DNA of 64,000 nucleotides from Phormidium ambiguum IAM M-71 (GTDB lineage Bacteria > Cyanobacteriota > Cyanobacteriia > Cyanobacteriales > Aerosakkonemataceae): positions 24,644-88,643 of the forward strand of contig NZ_MRCE01000022.1 of assembly GCF_001904725.1 (NCBI RefSeq), in the 5' to 3' direction. Of this stretch, positions 26,924 to 34,456 are shown piece by piece. Position 1 is the stretch's first letter. Each line of letters starts with the position of its first letter. A program made the translations under genes and the position numbers. The notes under the pieces were generated by a model. That model was not told the DNA's origin, ran no database searches, and saw only the letters and a program-made list of their open reading frames with translations.

Positions 26924-28333
26924 TTATTGAGCACGACTGGCTGCTAATTTGGCGTATTCTAAATTCCGCTGATATTCAGTAATTTTTTGCTGTGCTTTGG
27001 CGTAGTTAGGATGAGTTTGGGGGACTAGGTTTAAGTGTGCGATCGCTTTTTCCCACAAACTCACAACCTGATTCCATTCCTCTTTAGTTTTGGCTGTTTG
27101 AGTTAATTTTGCCGCACTCATAGCTTGATTTACTGCTTCTTTAAATGAGTCTAAACTAGGTTGTGTTGGTGTAACTGTTGGTGTAACTATTGCTGGTTTT
27201 TCAGAAGCAAAGTTAACAGGAAGAATCTGTTGAATTTCTGACCATTTTGCCCAAGTGTAAGTTGCACCTATACTGACAAAAAATAACAAAACAATTATTA
27301 ATTTTTTTCCGCGTTGCTTCGGTTTTGTTTCCCCAGTTTCTCTTTTTTGTTGCGTTGGGGGAGAATTTAATACTCCTTTTTTCATCTGAATTGATCCCAT
27401 TTCTCCCCGCAAATTATCTAATTCACTCTCTGTATCGTTAAGTACTTTCTGCGGTTTGATGCCCTGAGATTTTCGTTTCGCTTTAGTAGCAAAGTGTCGT
27501 CTAATTAGATATTCAAATTGATATAGATATACTGCAACAAAAATCCAAACTCCTATCGCTACTTTCTCTAAATGATATTGCTGCAAATAATTTTGAAAAC
27601 AGTAACTTTGAGCATAATATGTAGTTTGCAAACCACATTCTAAAATTGGTAAAAACGGGATAACTGTAATTAATACAGTTAGACTCGATATAACCATTAC
27701 TACTGGCGCATATATACCTTCTCCTAAACTCAATGGCCCGGGCAACCATCGCGGCCAATTTGAGGGCGATTTCCCTAAGAAACAGTGATGTAAGTAAGCG
27801 AATACAATTGCTGATAACAACAAAGCTAGACCAATAAATAAGAAAAAATTACCTGGACTTGTAGTACTAAATAAAATGCCCCAAAAGGCATTTATTCGGA
27901 ATACAATTGCTATCCATAAAACTAACAACAAAGTCCTCAACCACGAACTCGGATAGGGAAACCATTCCGGCCATTTATCCGATTGATTTTGCTGTTGAAT
28001 TTCCTGAATTTTTTCTATTTCAGCTAGGCGATCGGGTGATTCATTTATTTTTAATAATTTTATCCAAGCTGCTTTATCTTTCCCTTTTTCTTTAGCAAAA
28101 ATCTTAATACTATTAATAGTTGGAACAGCCAATTTATTCATTAATTTTTGAATATTTTGCACTGATAATTCTTGGTCTGGAATTTGTTTAGATTCCAGCA
28201 ATACCATTAAACAACCATCTTTGTAGAGTGCTTTGGCGATCGCAGCTTGATCTTGCAAAAGATAAGTAATGGAAGATGCGATCGCATCTACATCTCCCTG
28301 CTTAGCAAGTTCCAAAGTATTCGGGCTAATCAT
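26924..28333 (-). CDS. Multi-pass membrane protein with conserved cyanobacterial N-terminal domain
   Basis: 469 residues. Residues 1-95 form a soluble domain (LAKQGDVDAIASSITYLLQ, ALYKDGCLMVLLESKQIPD) that I recall at the N-terminus of several cyanobacterial membrane proteins. Three or four helices lie at about 130-275 (LLLVLWIAIVF, FFLFIGLALLLSAIVFAYLH). A charged linker, another helix (IIVLLFFVSIGATYTWA) and a C-terminal helical tail (KAIAHLNLVPQTHPNYAKAQ) follow, probably a short TPR-like hairpin. No enzymatic motif is seen; function unknown. Confidence 0.7.
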   Translation of the reverse strand: MISPNTLELAKQGDVDAIASSITYLLQDQAAIAKALYKDGCLMVLLESKQIPDQELSVQNIQKLMNKLAVPTINSIKIFAKEKGKDKAAWIKLLKINESPDRLAEIEKIQEIQQQNQSDKWPEWFPYPSSWLRTLLLVLWIAIVFRINAFWGILFSTTSPGNFFLFIGLALLLSAIVFAYLHHCFLGKSPSNWPRWLPGPLSLGEGIYAPVVMVISSLTVLITVIPFLPILECGLQTTYYAQSYCFQNYLQQYHLEKVAIGVWIFVAVYLYQFEYLIRRHFATKAKRKSQGIKPQKVLNDTESELDNLRGEMGSIQMKKGVLNSPPTQQKRETGETKPKQRGKKLIIVLLFFVSIGATYTWAKWSEIQQILPVNFASEKPAIVTPTVTPTQPSLDSFKEAVNQAMSAAKLTQTAKTKEEWNQVVSLWEKAIAHLNLVPQTHPNYAKAQQKITEYQRNLEYAKLAASRAQ

Positions 28334-28440
28334 AAGCTGATGTTGAGGAAAAATCTCTCAATTCCCAACATATCACTCATTTTAAGTAAATCGATCAGTA
28401 TTTCCACCAACTTTAAGAAATTTTTAGTAACTTAATTGCT

Positions 28441-28486
28441 AAAAAAAACAACTAAAGTCTGATTACACAGAAACGACTTTAGTTGT
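28441..28486 (-). terminator. Intrinsic terminator of the LCP gene
   Basis: A perfect 12-bp stem (ACAACTAAAGTC with GACTTTAGTTGT) and a 15-base loop. Read on the minus strand it is followed by a run of eight T. It sits 18 bases after the stop of the LCP gene. Confidence 0.85.
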
Positions 28487-28503
28487 CTAGCAAAAATTAA
28501 TTG

Positions 28504-29916
28504 TTAAAAATTAGCCGCAGTTTCTGGAGTCCAATCTTCTCCTATCCGCAAAGTTAAATCAGATTCGATATCACCAATAGAAGCGGGTTCGATTGCGCCC
28601 ATTCCTAAAGTTGATTGTAATTTTTCTGCTGCTTTAATATCACCTTTTTGCACAATAATTTGGGTTTTTGTTTGCGTTTCAGGCCAATCACGAATTAAAT
28701 AAATATTACTGAAACCTAACTTTCTTAAATATTGGGCAGCGCGACTACTCATGTTTGGTTGACCGGAAGCATTTTGAATAGCGATGCGAACAGAAGTTGT
28801 GGAATTATTATCGCTATCTTGGGCAATTTCCTTAACTTCTACACCGAAAAATTCTTGCATGACGCGATCGCGTTTTTCTTCATCAACTACCCAATAACTG
28901 CGCCCACCAAATTCTCCCGTTTCACTGAATCTTCCCGGTAACATCACCATTTTAATATCAGTTTGTTGCAAGTTCAGGCCAAAATTTGCCAAAGCTAGCA
29001 TTTCTTCCCAATTAATATTAGTATCGACATAATTTTGCATAACTGACATAATTTGCGGTAAACGAGGCAAAATACTAGGATTGATTAACCGTTCTCTTAA
29101 AGATTTTAATAATAACTGTTGTCTTTGTACTCTCCCAATATCACCATTTTCATCTTGACGAAATCTCGCAAATTGTTCTGCTTGCTCTCCATTTAGAGTT
29201 TGTAAACCTGGTTCTAAATCTATTTCTAAACGTTGAGTTACATCTTTATATTGCATTTTTCGTGGTACAAAAACTTCTACTCCACCGACTAAATCAACTA
29301 ATTGGCGGAAAGCTTCTGTTGTTACTCTAACGTAGCGATCGATCTTTACTCCATCCAAAGTGCTGCTAACAACTTCAGCGGCTAAAGCTGCACCACCATC
29401 GACATTTGCTTGATTAATTTTATCAATGCTTAAAAATGGATTATTTACATGAGTATCGCGGGGAATAGAAAGCATTTTCACCGAGTTATTTTTCGGATCT
29501 AAACGCAATAATAACAGTGTATCGCTGCGACCATTTAAACCAGCAGATGAGTCTGTCGGTGCATCAGGAACTCGGTCAACTCCCATCACTAAAATGTTAA
29601 CTGGGCGCGTCATTTTATGAACCGCAAACTTTTGGACAATATCAGTTAGCGATCGCGGTTGCTTTTCTGCGCCAACAAAAGGTAACGGTGCAAAAATTCC
29701 CGCATTAACTCCTAAAGTAGCCGCAGCAGCGGTCGTAACACCAAATACTAATCCCCAGAAAAAATGGCGATTTTTTGCAGTTGATTGAATTCGCTTGACT
29801 GCATTATTTTTTACAGTTTGCCACCGCTGAATCGGAGTAGTTTTTTCCGTTTCTGATGATAACTTAGCCGACTGAGATTCGGAACCATTATTTATCGGTT
29901 CTGCTGTATCCAACAT
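28504..29916 (-). CDS. LytR-CpsA-Psr (LCP) family protein
   Basis: 470 residues. A cytoplasmic N-terminus and one membrane helix (about 52-75, FFWGLVFGVTTAAAATLGV) place the LCP domain outside. That domain (about 95-330) shows VNILVMGVDRVPD, GRSDTLLLLRLDP, MLSIPRDTHVN and ARFRQDENGDIGRVQRQQ with the conserved Arg/Asp residues of the pyrophosphate-binding pocket. A LytR_C domain follows (about 375-450). Such proteins attach polymers to the cell wall; in cyanobacteria the polymer is not settled. It is monocistronic with a strong terminator. Confidence 0.92.
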   Translation of the reverse strand: MLDTAEPINNGSESQSAKLSSETEKTTPIQRWQTVKNNAVKRIQSTAKNRHFFWGLVFGVTTAAAATLGVNAGIFAPLPFVGAEKQPRSLTDIVQKFAVHKMTRPVNILVMGVDRVPDAPTDSSAGLNGRSDTLLLLRLDPKNNSVKMLSIPRDTHVNNPFLSIDKINQANVDGGAALAAEVVSSTLDGVKIDRYVRVTTEAFRQLVDLVGGVEVFVPRKMQYKDVTQRLEIDLEPGLQTLNGEQAEQFARFRQDENGDIGRVQRQQLLLKSLRERLINPSILPRLPQIMSVMQNYVDTNINWEEMLALANFGLNLQQTDIKMVMLPGRFSETGEFGGRSYWVVDEEKRDRVMQEFFGVEVKEIAQDSDNNSTTSVRIAIQNASGQPNMSSRAAQYLRKLGFSNIYLIRDWPETQTKTQIIVQKGDIKAAEKLQSTLGMGAIEPASIGDIESDLTLRIGEDWTPETAANF

Positions 29917-30070
29917 TTTTTACACTCCTACCACACCAAAAGCAATTGTGAGTTGCTTGTATCCAGCTAGTTTAATCTACTAACGGGAAATAGAAAACGG
30001 CTGATTGCCTTTTTTGTCAAGTCACAGCATTATACAGGGATTACGCTCTGTTGCAGAAGAGTATAATATG

Positions 30071-30102
30071 AAACCGCAGAGGCACAGAGAACGCAGAGGA
30101 AG
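30071..30102. repeat. CGCAGAGGCACAGAGAACGCAGAG dispersed repeat
   Basis: AAACCGCAGAGGCACAGAGA followed by ACGCAGAGG is the reverse complement of a stretch at 62272-62306; partial copies lie at 37121-37152 and 39931-40037. This is a common bacterial intergenic repeat of unknown role. Confidence 0.7.
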
Positions 30103-30132
30103 GGAAGAAAAGAATTTACCCAACTAACGAAA

Positions 30133-30181
30133 GTACGTTGTTGCGCTTTAGCGCCAGTTTAGCGCCCAAGCGCAGCAAGGT
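30133..30181. repeat. Long relative of the GTACGTAGTTGCGCTTTAGC palindrome
   Basis: Begins GTACGTTGTTGCGCTTTAGC and closes with TTTAGCGCCCAAGCGCAGCA, so TTGCGCTT and AAGCGCA pair across it. It borders the stop of the CIA30 gene. Shares its core with 60131-60170 and 7864-7890. Confidence 0.65.
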
Positions 30182-30183
30182 AT

Positions 30184-31662
30184 CTAATTAGGTTGTACGC
30201 TATTAAACAGGATTTGCCAATTTATTCTATTGGTAGCGGTTTCTGCTTCTTTAACTTCAAAGGTGAGGTTACAAGCTTTCGGTTCTTCTAACGCTTGTAT
30301 GCAAAGTTCCGCGAGATCTTCCCGACTAACTTTCCCGCGAATGTTGTCGCCTTGTTCAAAAACCAAATTTTTGCCACCCGCTTCTTCAGTTAATGCACAA
30401 GGTCTGATAATTGTGTAAGCAATTCCACTTTCTCTAACGCTATCTTCTCCCCGCAATTTCCAAGTTAAAATACCACCTAAAGCATCATTCATTCTTACTG
30501 CTGGGGGTTCTTCTTCTAAGTTAATTCCTGGACGACCTGGACGAGTCACCCCAGCCGAACTAACTAAGATAAACTGAGGTAAACTCGCACCATTATAAGC
30601 TTTAATTGAGTCAATTTGTAGCGCAAAACCGCCTGGGGTAAAGTTAGGATTGAGTGCGCCATCATATTCAAATTTGCTTAACATTAATTGGCAAGAACGA
30701 ATTTGACTAGCATCAATCTTTTCACTATCGGATAAAGTTTTGGCGCGAAAAACGGGAATTAAATCAGCAAAAGGAATGCGAATATCTAGCCAAGTATTTG
30801 GTATTGTATCGAAGGAGTAGCTATAACCAATTCCATCCCATTTGGTATCAGTACGCAGGAAAAATTTATAACGTTTGCCATCACCTTTGACACGCAATTC
30901 GACACCTTCGTAAGCAGATAAATCTAAAGGTGTATCAAAATTGCGAGTCCGAATTGAAGCGAAACCTCCCGAATTAGCAGTGGAAACATTCCCAGCAAAT
31001 AAAGCAGTGTTATCGACTAATTGAATATTACTGGCGCTAACTCCACCCATAACCACATCATCGATCGCACCCCACACATTCTTAATCTCTTCACTAGCAG
31101 TGCGAAAATCAAAAATCATTTTCTCATTAGCTTTCCCTAAATATTTCGCTGCTGCTTGCACCAAATTTTTCACACCTTGATATTCTACAAGTTCGGGAGA
31201 ATCTACCACTTGCGGCATATAAAATTTCACGCCTTGATAGTACTTTTCCCGATTAGGAGTGTCGCCTTCCACAGGTTGCACACGCGCACCAGTACAACAA
31301 ATTACCGCAGTAATATTGCGAAAAACTTGCTCAGTTAAAGTTTCTGGTTTAGTAATATCACCTGCGACTAATTCTAGGTTATTACCCAACATTTCTTGCG
31401 CTTTTTCTACATTTCGCACCAAAGCGCGGACTTGATAACCTCGTTCTACAAGTCGTTTAACTACACGCTTTCCCACACCACCAGTTGCGCCAACTACTAG
31501 CACTACTCCCACTCTTTTTCCTCCCTTAAATTGAGTAGATTTTTCATTTAATTTTCCGGTAAATATCCTCTGGATACAGTTGAGAAAAGGAATTACCTCA
31601 AAGTAAGTGAGAGTTTGGAAAAATCTGCCAAATTCCCAAGGTGCGCGATTATTTTCCGCCAT
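30184..31662 (-). CDS. NAD(P)-binding (NmrA/SDR-like) protein with nested CIA30 domain
   Basis: 492 residues. A Rossmann domain starts at about 50 (VVLVVGATGGVGKRVVKRL, VRALVRNVEKA, VICCTGARVQP). It is interrupted at about 180-355 by a CIA30-type jelly-roll (FDFRTASEEIKNVWGAIDDV, then GGVSASNIQL, FFLRTDTKWDGIGYSYSF), after which the reductase fold resumes (LVSSAGVTRPGRPG, AYTIIRPCALTEE). CIA30 is a complex I assembly factor in mitochondria; in cyanobacteria and plants this fused form is plausibly linked to photosynthetic complex or NDH assembly, which is inference. The N-terminus is not a clear signal peptide. Neighbours give no functional hint. Confidence 0.85.
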   Translation of the reverse strand: MAENNRAPWEFGRFFQTLTYFEVIPFLNCIQRIFTGKLNEKSTQFKGGKRVGVVLVVGATGGVGKRVVKRLVERGYQVRALVRNVEKAQEMLGNNLELVAGDITKPETLTEQVFRNITAVICCTGARVQPVEGDTPNREKYYQGVKFYMPQVVDSPELVEYQGVKNLVQAAAKYLGKANEKMIFDFRTASEEIKNVWGAIDDVVMGGVSASNIQLVDNTALFAGNVSTANSGGFASIRTRNFDTPLDLSAYEGVELRVKGDGKRYKFFLRTDTKWDGIGYSYSFDTIPNTWLDIRIPFADLIPVFRAKTLSDSEKIDASQIRSCQLMLSKFEYDGALNPNFTPGGFALQIDSIKAYNGASLPQFILVSSAGVTRPGRPGINLEEEPPAVRMNDALGGILTWKLRGEDSVRESGIAYTIIRPCALTEEAGGKNLVFEQGDNIRGKVSREDLAELCIQALEEPKACNLTFEVKEAETATNRINWQILFNSVQPN

Positions 31663-31750
31663 AATCTATCCTTGTTACTTAGTGCGATCGTCCTTCTTTA
31701 TTTTAAAATAGTAAAAGGTAATTGGTGATTCATGACGCGGATGTGAGCAA

Positions 31751-32203
31751 GTGATTCCAGAATTTGATGAAAACGGCAATCTACCACCAGGGATTCATTT
31801 TTGCGAATGGGAGGAATTTAAACAAAAATTTGGTACTAATTTAACTAGACGACGAATGATAGATGGTTTAGAACTAGCAATGACCCAATTAAAAGCAGCA
31901 GGTTGTAGAACCATTTATATCGACGGTAGTTTTGTCACCAGTAAAGACAAACCTGGAGACTTTGATGCTTGTTGGGAAGACAATGGGGTTGATATACTTT
32001 ATCTAAAATCTATTGCTCCTACTTTATCTAATTTTGCACTGCGACGTGCCGAACAAAAAAGCAAGTATAAAGGCGAAATTTTTCCGTCTAATTACCCAGC
32101 TAATGATTCGGGAACAGCCTATATAGACTTTTTACAATTTGATAGTAGAACAAATAAAAACAAAGGAATTATTGCCATAGATTTACAAAGGTGGAACCCA
32201 TGA
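31751..32203 (+). CDS. DUF6932-like nucleotidyltransferase-fold protein (putative toxin of a TA-like pair)
   Basis: 150 residues starting at GTG. The opening IPEFDENGNLPPGIH and the motif YIDGSFVTSKDKPGDFDACW match my recollection of DUF6932, a small nucleotidyltransferase-like family: GS, then after about ten residues DxD, as in MNT/AbiEii-type enzymes that modify proteins or RNA. Its stop overlaps the ATG of an HTH-protein gene (ATGA), a tight coupling typical of toxin-antitoxin and regulator pairs. Target unknown. Which member is toxic, if either, is not determined by sequence. Confidence 0.75.
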   Translation: MIPEFDENGNLPPGIHFCEWEEFKQKFGTNLTRRRMIDGLELAMTQLKAAGCRTIYIDGSFVTSKDKPGDFDACWEDNGVDILYLKSIAPTLSNFALRRAEQKSKYKGEIFPSNYPANDSGTAYIDFLQFDSRTNKNKGIIAIDLQRWNP

Positions 32204-32715
32204 TAAAAAACGAAAAAGAGTATCAAATTACCTTAGATTGGTTGCGGCGATTTGAACAGTCTGTAGCTGAATTAGATAACAATGAAAGCTTGAAAGCTGA
32301 CCAACCCCGTTGGCAACTGCATAGAGACTCATATCAAAGTCAAGTTAACGAATTAAAGTCAGAAATTGTTGAGTATGAAAGACTGATTAACTGTGACAAA
32401 AGCCAGCCCATTCAAATTAAAGTTGAGAATATGAATAAGCTACCGGATGCTTTAATTAAAGCTAGGATAGCCGCCAAAATTAGCCAGCAAGAATTAGCAG
32501 AAATATTAGGAATTGAAGAACAGAGAGTCAAGCAATACGAAGACACAGATTATCAATGTGCCAGTTTTGGAGAAATTCTCGAAGTTAGCACAGTTTTGGG
32601 TGTGGAATTTGCAACTGCTGTGGTGCAGGTAGATTTTGAGGAAATAGAAGTTGTAAAACAAAGTGCAGAAAAATGGCGAAAGGAAAAAGTAAGTCAGACA
32701 GTTAAAACTTTGTAA
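32200..32715 (+). CDS. HTH (XRE-like) protein coupled to the DUF6932 gene
   Basis: 171 residues from the ATG at 32200; an in-frame GTG nine bases earlier lies inside the preceding gene. Residues 1-75 are helical and charged (QITLDWLRRFEQSVAEL), probably a dimerisation or toxin-binding coiled coil. An XRE-type HTH follows (ARIAAKISQQELAEILGIEE, VKQYED). The last 50 residues are hydrophobic then basic. The ATGA overlap shows translational coupling. The long N-terminal helix plus HTH is a layout used by antitoxins that autoregulate; this is inference from arrangement. Confidence 0.78.
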   Translation: MIKNEKEYQITLDWLRRFEQSVAELDNNESLKADQPRWQLHRDSYQSQVNELKSEIVEYERLINCDKSQPIQIKVENMNKLPDALIKARIAAKISQQELAEILGIEEQRVKQYEDTDYQCASFGEILEVSTVLGVEFATAVVQVDFEEIEVVKQSAEKWRKEKVSQTVKTL

Positions 32716-32760
32716 ATGACGGGACTTGGCGTTAGGAACCATCGCAGGAGGCTATGTTCA

Positions 32761-32868
32761 ATGGATGGCACACTAAGCTATGCAGATATTCTGAAAAAAA
32801 CGCTGCAAGAAGCGACGCGAGTTCAACCTCGTTTACAAGCAATTAAGCTTTATAAATCGATTTACTGA
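32761..32868 (+). pseudogene. Short 35-codon frame, probable 5' remnant of a small gene
   Basis: AGGAGG at 32746-32751 is well spaced from an ATG encoding MDGTLSYADILKKTLQEATR and ending ...QAIKLYKSIY. The start looks like a genuine amphipathic N-terminus of a longer small protein, with an abrupt end after IKLY; I have a weak memory of similar N-termini in XisI-like families but cannot confirm it. It could be a complete small protein or a decayed gene. It lies between the HTH gene and a convergent hexosaminidase gene. Confidence 0.35.
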
Positions 32869-32898
32869 CACTCCAGCTTGATGAACTAATTACGATTT

Positions 32899-34254
32899 TT
32901 ACTTTATCATTGACGAAAATCGATCGATCCTTTCCCCACTCTTCCTCAATACCTGAGCATCCAATTTCCCTTCTTCTGCTGCTTTCATCAACGCATACAT
33001 CGCATCATAATATAAATTTTTATCATAAGAAAGTAAGATAAAATCAATTCCAGCATTAATCGATTTGACAGTAGCATTTTCCAACCCATCTTTACTTCCA
33101 TAAACTGCTTCCATGCCAAAATCATCGGTAATCAAAATACCGTCATGTTGCCAAGTTTTGCGGATAATTTCTGACACTACTTTATGAGAAAAAGAAGCTG
33201 CATTTTCTGGATCTACAGCCATTAATTTAGCGTGTCCAATCATTGTAAATGCTTGGGTATTTTTCATTACTTGCCAAAAGGGAACCCAATCATCATTAAT
33301 TAATTCTTCAACAGAAGCGGTTAATTCAGCTTCGGCAATATGAGTATCTGTTTTAACTCTTCCCAAACCTGGGAAATGTTTAATTGTACATTTAACATTA
33401 TATTGTTCTAAAGTTTGGCAGTACCATAAAGCAACTTTAGCGACGACTTCTTTATTTTCCGAAATTGCCCGCCGACTAATTTTAGAATATTTATCATTAG
33501 CAATTGTGATTCCTTTGTTTAAATCTACAACTGGCGCAAAATTCAAATTTACCCCGATTTCGGCTAATTCTTGGGCTTGTTTAGTTGCGTATTCAATAAC
33601 TTTTTGTTTTTGTTCATCAATGTTTTTGTTGTCATCAATTATTCTGCCTAAAGAAGGTAATTTAGTTAGTGGTGGTGATAATCTTGAAACTATGCCACCT
33701 TCTTGATCTGCGGCAATTAATAAAGGAGGTAAATCTTGACTTTGACGAATTTGTTGTAAAGTTTGAATTTCTTGTTTTATTTGGGCTTTTGTTTTACCAA
33801 GCACATTTCTTTTCGTGATAAAAACTCCAGCTATTCCTTGTTTTTCAACTAATAACTTAACTTCGTCAAAATCTCTATAACCAATGAGAAAATGCTGACC
33901 TAAATTAGGGAATTTTGGTGTATTGGTTGGTGTGTTGGGAGTTTGGGTAGTATCGGCGGTTAAATTTTCGATTACAGTTTTTTTGGTTAGCAAAAATTTT
34001 ACTTGGGAAGCTGTAGCTGTGGAAAGACCAAACCAAGCTAATGCTAAAATTATTACACTAAGTCGTCTTCCTTTTCCGCGAAATATTTTGTGAAAAGCCC
34101 TAATTTCTGTGAGAACTAAGAAGGTGCTAATCATAATAATTAGCCAAAATAAGAAGTTTCCCCAATCGGACCAAGCTGGTGTTCTAAAATAGAAAGATAG
34201 GAGAAAAACAGTAAAGGCTAAAAATAATCTCAGTAGTCTACTAGAATTACTCAT
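32899..34254 (-). CDS. GH3 beta-N-acetylhexosaminidase (NagZ-like), membrane-anchored
   Basis: About 451 residues from the ATG at 34254; six extra upstream residues are possible. Three short hydrophobic segments in the first 100 residues anchor it. The GH3 domain shows LLIAADQEGGIVSRL, LNFAPVVDLN, the NagZ signature KHFPGLGRVKTDTH (catalytic His/Asp region) and ILITDDFGMEAVYG with the nucleophilic Asp. It probably removes N-acetylglucosamine from muropeptides or chitin-like glycans. NagZ of E. coli is cytoplasmic, so the anchor suggests an exported variant. The AmpG gene at 54.1 kb fits the same recycling pathway but is far away. Confidence 0.88.
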   Translation of the reverse strand: MSNSSRLLRLFLAFTVFLLSFYFRTPAWSDWGNFLFWLIIMISTFLVLTEIRAFHKIFRGKGRRLSVIILALAWFGLSTATASQVKFLLTKKTVIENLTADTTQTPNTPTNTPKFPNLGQHFLIGYRDFDEVKLLVEKQGIAGVFITKRNVLGKTKAQIKQEIQTLQQIRQSQDLPPLLIAADQEGGIVSRLSPPLTKLPSLGRIIDDNKNIDEQKQKVIEYATKQAQELAEIGVNLNFAPVVDLNKGITIANDKYSKISRRAISENKEVVAKVALWYCQTLEQYNVKCTIKHFPGLGRVKTDTHIAEAELTASVEELINDDWVPFWQVMKNTQAFTMIGHAKLMAVDPENAASFSHKVVSEIIRKTWQHDGILITDDFGMEAVYGSKDGLENATVKSINAGIDFILLSYDKNLYYDAMYALMKAAEEGKLDAQVLRKSGERIDRFSSMIK

Positions 34255-34456
34255 AAAAAAAGCACACCCCAACCAATCTTCTCACCTAACTTTTTAAATA
34301 AAATGCGGTTATTTACCAACTCTGATTAAAATAATTCACACCTGGGAAAGATGGCAAGTTATTTTGTAATAATTGGTTAAATTAATCTGCAATGGGATAT
34401 CTGATGTTAAAGTCGTTGCAGTGACTAACCAAGCAGTATCTTAAACTAAGAGTACA

